Below the pieces are notes generated by a model, which had not been told where the DNA came from, made no database searches, and worked only from the letters and a program-made list of their open reading frames with translations. A DNA stretch of 17,075 nt from Bacteroidales bacterium (GTDB lineage: Bacteria; Bacteroidota; Bacteroidia; Bacteroidales; UBA3824), in assembly GCA_016287995.1 (NCBI GenBank), contig JAEEXW010000014.1:1-17075 (forward strand). The letters run 5' to 3'. Made by a program: the position numbers and the translations under genes. Of the stretch, positions 1 to 6,162 are shown in pieces (the stretch's first letter is position 1; every line of letters starts with the position of its first letter).

Positions 1-1746
1 TTCGCATATAGAACATTCAAGTGGGAAAGCGATTCGGTGGGAATGGCACACGTGCATTGCGTGATTGTGGGGTTTGACCTCACCCCCCAACCCCCTCTCC
101 TTAGAGGCGAGGGGGAGGAAGCGTGCAGTATGGAGCCTTCTTCTTCCCCCATGCAGTCTTCTCACCCCTCGCCTTTTAGGAGAGGGGACGGGGGTGAGGT
201 CAATACGGCAAGCCCATCATCACCCTCGACTTTTAGCAGAAGTGCCGCGGCTGAGGTCATTCGTCACCAACGCATTACGCCAGAAAAATTAGAGTTGGCA
301 CGTTCGTTCCGCAAAAATCCAACGGAATCAGAGGATGCAGTTTGGCAAATGATTCGTAATAGAAAAATACGCAATCTTAAATGGCGGCGTCAACAAATAA
401 TAGATGGGTTTATTGCTGATTTTTATTGTGCTGAGTTAAATGTCGTTTTGGAAATTGATGGGTCTGTACACGAAACCGAAGAAGCAATGTTATACGACGA
501 AGCGCGTACAGAAATTTTTGCACGTCGCGGTATAAAAACGTACCGTATTAAAAATAGTGATTGTAACATTATAAATGTGACAAAGTTGGTGGAAAGGATG
601 ATTTCTGACCTCACCCCCCAACCCCCTCTCCTTGAAGGCGAGGGGGAGGAAGCGTGCAGTATGGAGTCTTCTTCGTCCCCCATACAGTCCTCTCACCCCT
701 CGCCTTTAAGGAGAGGGGACGGGGGTGAGGTCAAAACACCCTTGCCTTCTTCGTCCCCCATACAGTCCTCTCTCCCCTCGCCTTTAAGGAGAGGGGTCGG
801 GGGTGAGGTCAAACGCATCTACAACGCTGACGGCACAATTGAAACCGCTAAAAATATCAACGCCTATTTGCTTGATGGTTCAAATGTTTTTGTGGAAAGC
901 CGCAACAAACCTATCTGTGCTGTACCGGAAATAGGTATTGGCAACAAACCTATTGATGGAGGCAATTATCTTTTCACTGAAACAGAAAAAGATGAATTTA
1001 TAAAGCAAGAACCTAATTCGGCAAAATTTTTCCGCCCTTGGTATGGTTCGGAAGAATTTATTAATGGGAAAAAACGTTTCTGTCTTTGGCTTGGAGATGC
1101 CAATCCGTTGGAATTGGCTAAACTACCAAAATGTTTGGAACGTATCAAAGCCGTTAAGGAATTTCGATTAGCAAGCAAAAGCGAAGGCACAAGAAAAATC
1201 GCAGCAAAACCAACACGTTTTCACGTTGAAAATTTTCCTGATGGTAATTATTTGTTGATTCCATCAGTTTCTTCTGAAAAACGCAAATATATTCCAATCG
1301 GTTTCATGGATAAAAATGACATTGCGTCAAATCTTGTTCTCATCATCCCCAACGCCACGCTCTACGAATTTGGCATTCTCACTTCAATAGTTCATAATGC
1401 GTGGATGCGCGTTGTGGCGGGGCGGTTGAAATCGGATTACCGTTACAGCAAGGATATTGTTTATAACAATTTTCCGTGGCCTGAATGGAGTGCGGACGGC
1501 TCGTCCGCCAATAGCGGGCTGGCAGCCCGCATCCCAACCGCCGCGCAAAAAATCCTCGACGTCCGCGAAAAATATCTCTCTGAGGGCGCGTCGCTTGCCA
1601 CGCTCTACGGCGAAAACCTCGACCTATTGTTCACCGACCTTGCCGAGGCACACCGCGAATTGGACGAGATTGTTTTGGGCTTGTACGGACTGAAAAAAGA
1701 TGCTACCGAAGCAGAAATGGTGGCAAGATTGTTTGAAATGATTTAA
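1..1746 (+). CDS. MmeI-like type IIL restriction-modification protein, 3' part, with inserted DUF559 nuclease domain and palindromic repeats
   Basis: Frame 1 is open from the left edge, so this is the C-terminal 581 residues of a longer gene whose nuclease and methyltransferase parts lie outside. Residues 1-25 (FAYRTFKW..., VHCVIVGF) match the end of the MmeI-family methyltransferase domain. Homology resumes at residue 271 (KRIYNADG) with the target-recognition region (VFVESRNKPICAVPEI, GNKPIDGG, FRPWYGSEEF), the YRYSKDIVYNNFPWPEW motif and the C-terminal helices. Between them, residues 26-270 are foreign: palindromic repeats translated as DLTPQPPLLRGEGE-type peptides, plus a DUF559/Vsr-like endonuclease domain (about residues 90-200; candidate active-site residues D140, E151, D153, H157). 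The family normally recognises and methylates one DNA strand and cuts at a distance. The insert falls at the methyltransferase/recognition-domain junction and could abolish or alter that activity. The family call is from remembered motifs. Whether the protein is functional is unknown. Confidence 0.8.
   Translation, partial: FAYRTFKWESDSVGMAHVHCVIVGFDLTPQPPLLRGEGEEACSMEPSSSPMQSSHPSPFRRGDGGEVNTASPSSPSTFSRSAAAEVIRHQRITPEKLELARSFRKNPTESEDAVWQMIRNRKIRNLKWRRQQIIDGFIADFYCAELNVVLEIDGSVHETEEAMLYDEARTEIFARRGIKTYRIKNSDCNIINVTKLVERMISDLTPQPPLLEGEGEEACSMESSSSPIQSSHPSPLRRGDGGEVKTPLPSSSPIQSSLPSPLRRGVGGEVKRIYNADGTIETAKNINAYLLDGSNVFVESRNKPICAVPEIGIGNKPIDGGNYLFTETEKDEFIKQEPNSAKFFRPWYGSEEFINGKKRFCLWLGDANPLELAKLPKCLERIKAVKEFRLASKSEGTRKIAAKPTRFHVENFPDGNYLLIPSVSSEKRKYIPIGFMDKNDIASNLVLIIPNATLYEFGILTSIVHNAWMRVVAGRLKSDYRYSKDIVYNNFPWPEWSADGSSANSGLAARIPTAAQKILDVREKYLSEGASLATLYGENLDLLFTDLAEAHRELDEIVLGLYGLKKDATEAEMVARLFEMI
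76..201. repeat. Palindromic repeat pair 1 (REPIN-like), 126 bp
   Basis: Two inverted copies of a GC-rich hairpin unit. The left hairpin is CCCCCTCTCC (91-100), loop TTAGA, GGCGAGGGGG (106-115). The right hairpin is CCCCTCGCC (165-173), loop TTTTA, GGAGAGGGG (179-187). Each stem has a single internal mismatch. The outer arms GACCTCACCCCC (76-87) and GGGGGTGAGGTC (190-201) also pair. The arrangement resembles REPINs, in which two REP sequences face each other across a short spacer. It is translated in frame into 42 residues and is nearly identical to the copy at 607-732 (38 of 42 residues). Confidence 0.8.
220..259. repeat. Degenerate half copy of the palindromic unit
   Basis: This 40-bp stretch runs parallel to the right half of pair 1 (162-202): it shares TCACCC, TCG, CTTTTAG, AGA and the terminal TGAGGTCA, but the hairpin stem is broken by substitutions. 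It is read in frame as SPSTFSRSAAAEV just before the nuclease domain. It looks like an older, decayed unit, or a hybrid with another repeat. Confidence 0.55.
607..732. repeat. Palindromic repeat pair 2 (REPIN-like), 126 bp
   Basis: It has exactly the same length and plan as the pair at 76-201. The outer arms are GACCTCACCCCC (607-618) and GGGGGTGAGGTC (721-732). The hairpins are CCCCCTCTCC/GGCGAGGGGG (622-631, 637-646; loop TTGAA) and CCCCTCGCC/GGAGAGGGG (696-704, 710-718; loop TTTAA). The reading frame relative to the repeat matches that of pair 1, so it encodes nearly the same peptide. Confidence 0.8.
745..810. repeat. Tandem half copy of the palindromic unit, 78-bp period
   Basis: The segment repeats 667-732 almost base for base at an offset of 78 bp (26 codons), including the spacer CCCCCATACAGTCC, the hairpin CCCCTCGCC/GGAGAGGGG and the end GGGGGTGAGGTC. 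It therefore looks like a local tandem duplication of the right half of pair 2, and it forms the right boundary of the insert. The frame is kept because 78 is a multiple of three. Confidence 0.75.
1492..1530. repeat. Second family of palindromic repeat: double hairpin within the MmeI-like gene
   Basis: Two perfect 7-bp stems lie side by side: GCGGACG (1492-1498) with CGTCCGC (1502-1508), and GCGGGCT (1514-1520) with AGCCCGC (1524-1530), each with a 3-base loop. They encode the low-complexity stretch ADGSSANSGLAAR between the NFPWPEW motif and the C-terminal helices, where the family usually has a variable linker. The GC content is much higher than in the flanking code. It is probably an in-frame inserted dispersed repeat, unrelated in sequence to the units at 76-810. 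Confidence 0.65.
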
Positions 1747-1765
1747 TAATAAAAAAAATATACTT

Positions 1766-2518
1766 ATGAAATTTTTAAAACTCACAACGGAGCGTTATTT
1801 TTATCGGATACTAATCATCCTGATAGCACTCCTATCCTACTCTACCGTTTCGGCACAGGACGGAATTATTTTTACTTTTACTTGCAACGACAATCCGTTG
1901 AAACTCAATGAGATGATTTACAAATCTTACCGTGGGCTAACGTATCAGGTTTGTCAAGTACAATATTTTGTATCAGATTTTTCTATTATCTACAAAGACA
2001 AAACGGTAAAAAACATTCCGCAAAGTCTTCATTATGTTGATGTTGAAATTCCTAAGACTTTGAAATGGATTCCATCGCAAGAATTTTCCATTCAAAATGC
2101 TGACAGTTTGGAGTTTACATTTGGGCTCAATTCCTCAGAAAACCGCAGTTACAGGTTCAAAAATCCACCTGAGAACCTTATGTTTTGGCCGGACTATCTC
2201 GGCGGCGGTTATCATTATATGAAAACAAACATTCTTTACCTTGACAAAGAAGGTAAGATAAACGCTTTTAATTGTCATATCGGTAGAGGTCAGGTGTATA
2301 ATGCTGAGGGTGAGCCAGTTGAATATATTGACAATGATTTCCGCGTTAAAATTCCGGTAAAAATATCTAACGGTAGTGCAGTTATCAATCTGGATATTTC
2401 AACGATATTCGACTATCCTAACACCGAAATTTTTACTGATTATCAAGGCATTATGAATAATCAAAAAGCGATGGAAACATTTTCTGAAAATATCAAGGCA
2501 GCATTTGAATTGTTATAA
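1766..2518 (+). CDS. Secreted MbnP-like protein
   Basis: A 250-residue protein with a signal peptide (about residues 1-30: charged start, hydrophobic RILIILIALL, cleavage near VSAQ). After it comes the pattern of the MbnP-like family: a beta-rich segment with LTYQVCQVQYFVSDFSI, the aromatic block HYVDVEIP, a FGLN strand, and the conserved NLMFWPDYLGGGYHYMK segment (family pattern M-W-...-GY-h-). MbnP proteins accompany methanobactin uptake and copper handling, while many Bacteroidetes homologues have unknown roles; no MbnH or cytochrome gene is visible here. It starts 19 bases after the upstream gene, so it may be co-transcribed. The start was chosen at the ATG that precedes the signal peptide. 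Confident as a gene, moderately sure of family. Confidence 0.75.
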   Translation: MKFLKLTTERYFYRILIILIALLSYSTVSAQDGIIFTFTCNDNPLKLNEMIYKSYRGLTYQVCQVQYFVSDFSIIYKDKTVKNIPQSLHYVDVEIPKTLKWIPSQEFSIQNADSLEFTFGLNSSENRSYRFKNPPENLMFWPDYLGGGYHYMKTNILYLDKEGKINAFNCHIGRGQVYNAEGEPVEYIDNDFRVKIPVKISNGSAVINLDISTIFDYPNTEIFTDYQGIMNNQKAMETFSENIKAAFELL

Positions 2519-2522
2519 TTTT

Positions 2523-2554
2523 TTTGCTCAGACAATTTTTTTTTTGTACCTTTA
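2523..2554 (+). promoter_or_regulatory. Bacteroidetes-type promoter of fbp
   Basis: TTTG at 2523-2526 and TACCTTTA at 2547-2554, 20 bases apart, fit the sigma-ABfr consensus TTTG-N19/20-TAnnTTTG with one mismatch. Transcription would start near 2560, giving a leader of about 20 bases before the ATG at 2579. Confidence 0.6.
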
Positions 2555-2578
2555 ACCGCTAAAAATTTGTTGTCAATA

Positions 2579-4561
2579 ATGATGAAAAACAAAACGATTG
2601 AAGAACTTATTGAAGACGAAAGATATTTAAAACTTTTGTCAGAAAAATACCCGAACACTTCGAGTTGCTCCACCGAAATCATTAACCTTGAAGCAATTAT
2701 GAATTTGCCGAAAGGTACGGAGCATTTTTTGAGCGACCTTCACGGTGAGATAACCGCTTTTACGCACGTCTTGAAAAACGCTTCCGGCGTTATCCGCAGA
2801 AAGGTTGACGATATTTTTGGAATGACAATGCGGCAAAGCGACAAAAACGCTTTACTCTCTCTCATATATTATCCGAGCGAAAAACTTGCCCTTGTCAGAA
2901 ATCAAGAAAAAGACATTGACGATTGGTACAGAACCACTCTTTATCAAATAGTTGCGGTTGCTAAAACTGTCAGTTCAAAATATACTAATTCCAAAGTCAG
3001 AAAACTTCTTCCTGAGGAATTTGCCTACGTGATAGAAGAACTTCTTCATGAGGACGAAAATTCGCCCGACAAGCAGAGTTATTACGCGCAGTTAATCAAC
3101 ACGATAGTTGACATTGGACGAAGCGAAAAAGTCATCATCGCAATATGTCATTTAATTCATAGTTTAGTAATTGATACTTTACACGTTGTCGGCGATGTTT
3201 ATGACCGCGGACCCGGAGCCTGCGACATTATGGAAACGCTTTGCAGTTATCATAACTTTGACATTCAGTGGGGCAACCACGACATCTCTTGGATGGGCGC
3301 GGCAGCGGGAAATCTCGCTCTGATTGCAAACGTTGTAAGAATTTCCATTCGTTATGCTAACGTAGAAACGCTTGAAGAGGGTTATTCGATTAATCTTTTG
3401 CCGCTTGCGACCTTTGCGCTTGATACTTACGGAAATGACAAATGCGAAATTTTTCAGGCATGCGAGTTTGAAGAAAATTCGCGCATGAGCCGTTCAATGC
3501 AGTTGATGGCGAAAATGCACAAAGCGATTTCGATTATTCAGTTTAAGTTGGAGGGACAAACCATAATGCGTCGTCCAGAATTTAAAATGAATGACAGAAT
3601 GTTGCTGCATCTTATTGATTATGAAAAAGGTACGATAACAATTAACGGCAAGACATACAACTTGACGGACAAGAATTTTCCGACCGTTGACCCGAAAGAC
3701 CCGTACAAACTCAGTCTTGAAGAAGAACAGTTGATGATTCAACTTTACCACTCTTTTACCAGTAGCGAAAAACTTCAAAATCATTTGCGTTGCATTTATA
3801 AGCAGGGAAGTTTGTTTTTGGTGAGAAACAATTGCCTTTTGTATCACGCTGCTATTCCGCTCAACGAGGACGGCAGTTTCAAAGAGGTTACGATAAAGGG
3901 ACAAAAATATAAAGGCAAAGCCTTGATGGAGCATTTCGACAAGATAATCCGTCAGGCATATTTTTCGCCGATTGAAACCGAAGAAAAACACCTTGCATTG
4001 GATTATATGTGGTATCTTTGGTGTGGACCAGATTCACCGCTTTATAATAAGGACAAGATGACGACTTTTGAGCGGTATTTCATTCAGGACAAGGAATTGT
4101 CAAAAGAGGAAAAAGGTCCTTATTACGAACTTGCAAACAAGGTAGAAACTTGCGAAAAGATTTTAAAAGAGTTTGGTCTTGACCCTGAAAAATCAAGAAT
4201 TATAAACGGACATATCCCTGTTAAAACAACTCAGGGCGAATCGCCTCTTCGTGCTGGCGGCAAACGTTTGGTTATTGACGGCGGCTTTTCAAAACCGTAT
4301 CACAAGACAACCGGCATTGCGGGTTATACTTTGATTTACAATTCACACGGTTTGCAACTTGTTCAGCATGAGCCGTTTGAAAGTAAAGAAAAAGCGGTTC
4401 AAGACGGAACGGACATTCATTCGCGGGTTCAGTTGGAAGAGTTCAAATATCACAGAATGTTAGTCCGCGACACCGACCGTGGAAAAGAATTGCAAATTCA
4501 AATTGACAATTTAAAAAAATTGTTAATGGCTTATAGACAAGGTGTTATAAAGGAGAAATAA
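2579..4561 (+). CDS. fbp: Class III fructose-1,6-bisphosphatase
   Basis: The 660-residue protein hydrolyses fructose 1,6-bisphosphate to fructose 6-phosphate and phosphate in cytosolic gluconeogenesis. It belongs to the class III (Firmicutes/Bacteroidetes) enzymes built on a metallophosphatase core. Visible metal-site motifs are SDLHGE (about residues 52-57), GDVYDRGPG (205-213) and GNHDISWMG (232-240). Further conserved stretches include MWYLWCGPDSPLY, NGHIPVK and GGKRLVIDGGFSKPYH near the C-terminus. The length is typical. The reading frame extends upstream to a TTG at 2567, but the paired ATGs at 2579 and 2582 behind the promoter are far more likely starts; there is no clear Shine-Dalgarno, as is usual in this phylum. 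It appears to be monocistronic. Confidence 0.95.
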   Translation: MMKNKTIEELIEDERYLKLLSEKYPNTSSCSTEIINLEAIMNLPKGTEHFLSDLHGEITAFTHVLKNASGVIRRKVDDIFGMTMRQSDKNALLSLIYYPSEKLALVRNQEKDIDDWYRTTLYQIVAVAKTVSSKYTNSKVRKLLPEEFAYVIEELLHEDENSPDKQSYYAQLINTIVDIGRSEKVIIAICHLIHSLVIDTLHVVGDVYDRGPGACDIMETLCSYHNFDIQWGNHDISWMGAAAGNLALIANVVRISIRYANVETLEEGYSINLLPLATFALDTYGNDKCEIFQACEFEENSRMSRSMQLMAKMHKAISIIQFKLEGQTIMRRPEFKMNDRMLLHLIDYEKGTITINGKTYNLTDKNFPTVDPKDPYKLSLEEEQLMIQLYHSFTSSEKLQNHLRCIYKQGSLFLVRNNCLLYHAAIPLNEDGSFKEVTIKGQKYKGKALMEHFDKIIRQAYFSPIETEEKHLALDYMWYLWCGPDSPLYNKDKMTTFERYFIQDKELSKEEKGPYYELANKVETCEKILKEFGLDPEKSRIINGHIPVKTTQGESPLRAGGKRLVIDGGFSKPYHKTTGIAGYTLIYNSHGLQLVQHEPFESKEKAVQDGTDIHSRVQLEEFKYHRMLVRDTDRGKELQIQIDNLKKLLMAYRQGVIKEK

Positions 4562-4588
4562 AAAAAATCAAAAAAAGTAAAAAAAAAT

Positions 4589-4619
4589 TTTGTGATTAGG
4601 AATAAAGTATTTACCTTTG
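4589..4619 (+). promoter_or_regulatory. Bacteroidetes-type promoter of the tRNA gene
   Basis: TTTG at 4589-4592, 19 bases, then TACCTTTG at 4612-4619: an exact match to TTTG-N19-TAnnTTTG. The tRNA begins 21 bases further on, so the primary transcript would have a short leader removed by RNase P. Confidence 0.8.
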
Positions 4620-4640
4620 CACCGCAAAAGTAAGGGAAAT

Positions 4641-4714
4641 GCCACCTTAGCTCAGTTGGTTAGAGCGGTTGTTTCGTAAACAACAGGTCGTCAGTTCAAC
4701 TCTGACAGGTGGCT
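4641..4714 (+). tRNA. tRNA-Thr(CGT)
   Basis: The cloverleaf folds completely: acceptor GCCACCT/AGGTGGC, D stem GCTC/GAGC, anticodon stem GTTGT/ACAAC with loop TTCGTAA (anticodon CGT, reading ACG threonine codons), 5-base variable loop, T stem GTCAG/CTGAC with loop TTCAACT, discriminator T. It is 74 bases long. The 3' CCA is not encoded and must be added enzymatically. Confidence 0.95.
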
Positions 4715-4813
4715 CTTTAATCATTTTACATCTCTAAAAAACATCCTCATTTTTATCTTTAATTTAATCAATTTACTTTTAATGCTAACAATTAAATACG
4801 TGGAAAAGATTCT

Positions 4814-5047
4814 TTGCGTATATTACCGGATGGTTACGAAACGCGTTCTATCTATATCGACAGCACAGGGAAAAAGTATATTGAATGGTATCCCGCCGAA
4901 TCAAAAAGTATGCAACTTTACGCATTATCTGATGATGAAGATAATCCAGAGATAATCGGAGTCATGACTGTTAGTACACAATATGACACAATAGTAGGGT
5001 CTGTAACAAGTTGGCAGGTAATACCTACAAGCCCGTGCGTGAACTAA
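4814..5047 (+). CDS. Small uncharacterised ORF, possibly a remnant
   Basis: The frame is open for 77 codons from a TTG (start by default; no ATG is available and an in-frame stop lies at 4793). It encodes an acidic, polar peptide (GYETRSIYIDSTGKKYIEWYP, then SDDEDNPEIIGV) that ends in CVN. There is no signal peptide or recognisable domain. The composition is protein-like, but the absence of a good start, together with the decayed phage gene downstream, suggests a 5'-truncated gene, perhaps from the same lost prophage. Family unknown. Confidence 0.35.
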   Translation: MRILPDGYETRSIYIDSTGKKYIEWYPAESKSMQLYALSDDEDNPEIIGVMTVSTQYDTIVGSVTSWQVIPTSPCVN

Positions 5048-5051
5048 GGAA

Positions 5052-5070
5052 CGCCGCATAAAACGCGGCG
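5052..5070. other. Hairpin after the small ORF
   Basis: Perfect 6-bp stem CGCCGC (5052-5057) / GCGGCG (5065-5070) with a 7-base A-rich loop, 4 bases after the stop of the small ORF. No T-run follows on either strand, so it is at best a weak or factor-dependent terminator. Confidence 0.35.
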
Positions 5071-5097
5071 GAAATTAACAGAACAGACTGGTAAAGG

Positions 5098-5313
5098 TTA
5101 CGAGTTGTTTTCTAACCACCACCATGTTGTGGCAGTATAACGGAAGCCGTTGGATTTTTTGGACTGATTCTTTTTTTTGCGCCCGCTGAGGTATATAAGC
5201 CAAAGCAGACCGCCGATTAAAAGAGAGAAATAACCGGCAGCCTCAAAGCCAAAATACAAGAATACAAATCCCGCAATAATTATCAAAAACGAATATTTTA
5301 AATATTTTTTCAT
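5098..5313 (-). CDS. Small two-helix membrane protein
   Basis: 71 residues starting with ATG (MKKYLKYS). Two hydrophobic segments follow (about residues 8-24 and 27-43, separated by FEAAG), then a very basic tail (GRKKKNQSKKSNG). The layout is that of a small inner-membrane protein with a cytoplasmic basic end. I recognise no family. It is the only minus-strand ORF in this low-density stretch with a clear membrane-protein pattern, but no promoter was found, and its start sits 13 bases from the start of the oppositely oriented phage remnant. Real gene status is uncertain. Confidence 0.4.
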   Translation of the reverse strand: MKKYLKYSFLIIIAGFVFLYFGFEAAGYFSLLIGGLLWLIYLSGRKKKNQSKKSNGFRYTATTWWWLENNS

Positions 5314-5326
5314 ACTTGTTGGTTTT

Positions 5327-6095
5327 ATGAATACAATTTATACAATAGAACTTGCACCGCAAGGCGTTGACAAAATGAATTCCGCACTTGTCGCCGTCAA
5401 CAAAGTTGGCAGGCGGTCAACTCTATAAACACCGCTATCAACCCACTTGCAAAAATAATACAACTACTTGAAAATACAAATAAAATTTTATTGTCAATAG
5501 GAAAGTCGGCGTTAGCAGTTTTTATAAATTAGATGATATACTTAGTGAAATACGTGAGGTTTTTTCAAAAGGCACATCATAGGCCGAAAAACTCGAAAAT
5601 AAAATCAACAGTATAGGCAAGGCAGGAGAAAAGGCCGGAGAAAAAGTAGAAAAAGGTCTTTTATCAAAGTTCGCAAACTTCGGACAGGCGTTTGTCGGAA
5701 TCAAGGCGGCGGCTCAAAGCCTTGTATCTCCTATTATGTCTGTTTTCGGTGAGGGTATGTCCCGACAAAACGCGGTTTCAGACTTTGAAACACTACTCTA
5801 CGGCGATAAAGAGGTAGCCCAAAATCTTGCCGAGGCTATCCGTTCCACCGATGCCGCAACCCTTTACGGAACTGACACAATGAACGAAGCCGTTAAACAA
5901 ATGATAGGCTACGGCGTTGACACAGAAACAAGTTTTCAAATGTCAGAGGCTTTGAGCGATATTGCAATGGGAGACAAAAACAAAATGGGAAGTCTTTCAA
6001 TGGCTTTTTCGCAGATGGCCGGTCTCAGAAAACTTCAAACCTCGTGGGGACGATGGCTTTTAACGGCGGATTTGAGGAAAACCGCGAACAAGTAG
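5327..6095 (+). pseudogene. Decayed phage tail tape-measure gene fragment
   Basis: Translation begins at ATG 5327 (MNTIYTIELAPQGVDKMNSALVAVNKVG) and stops at TAA 5426. The sense continues in a second frame from about 5416 (VNSINTAINPLAKIIQLLENTNKI) to TAG 5530, then in a third from about 5514 (SSFYKLDDILSEIREVFSKG). That frame crosses a TAG at 5580 and runs open to 6095. The last part carries the tape-measure signature near the N-terminus of such proteins: coiled-coil AGEKAGEKVEKG, then SDFETLLYGDKEVAQ, ATLYGTDTMNEAVKQMIGYG, SDIAMGDKNKMGSLSMAFSQMAGLRKLQ. Tape-measure proteins set tail length and normally exceed 700 residues; here homology ends after KLQ, so at least two frameshifts, an amber codon and a large 3' deletion are implied. 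From about 6053 to 6165 another frame is open (MAFNGGFEENREQVENN...); its origin is unknown. Confidence 0.65.
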
Positions 6096-6162
6096 AAAAC
6101 AATATTACAAAGGTGGCGATATTTGGTTTGGCGGGGAATACTTTTAGTGCGCCCTTTTTTCA

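Larger units (their letters stand above)
76..810 (+). mobile_element. In-frame composite insert: DUF559 nuclease domain bracketed by palindromic repeats
   Basis: The insert is 735 bp (245 codons, no stop). It is bounded by perfect 12-bp inverted repeats, GACCTCACCCCC at 76-87 and GGGGGTGAGGTC at 799-810; including the adjacent TTT and AAA the match reaches 15 bp. It separates two adjoining blocks of MmeI-family homology, so it is best read as an insertion. Order: inverted pair 1 (76-201), degenerate half copy (220-259), DUF559 coding region (about 260-606), inverted pair 2 (607-732), tandem half copy (745-810). No transposase is encoded. No target duplication is visible beyond the TTT/AAA that extend the inverted repeat. 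That it moved as one unit is inference; successive insertions are also possible. Confidence 0.65.

Noticed and set aside
37..39. GTG at 37 as the true start of the first gene
   Set aside because: The frame is open upstream to the window edge, and the codons before it continue MmeI-family homology (FAYRTFKW).
76..810. CRISPR-like array of GC-rich repeats
   Set aside because: The units are inverted pairs and one tandem duplicate, spaced irregularly, without regular unique spacers or cas genes.
3494..3991. 165-codon open frame on the minus strand
   Set aside because: It is opposite fbp, whose translation shows full conservation through this stretch.
5580..5582. TAG recoded as an amino acid, as in some gut phages
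   Set aside because: Re-reading this TAG would restore one join, but the same gene also needs two frameshift repairs and skips a TAA at 5426, so decay is simpler.
4715..6162. Attachment-site duplicate of the tRNA 3' end
   Set aside because: No copy of the T-arm or acceptor sequence was seen downstream of the tRNA within the window.
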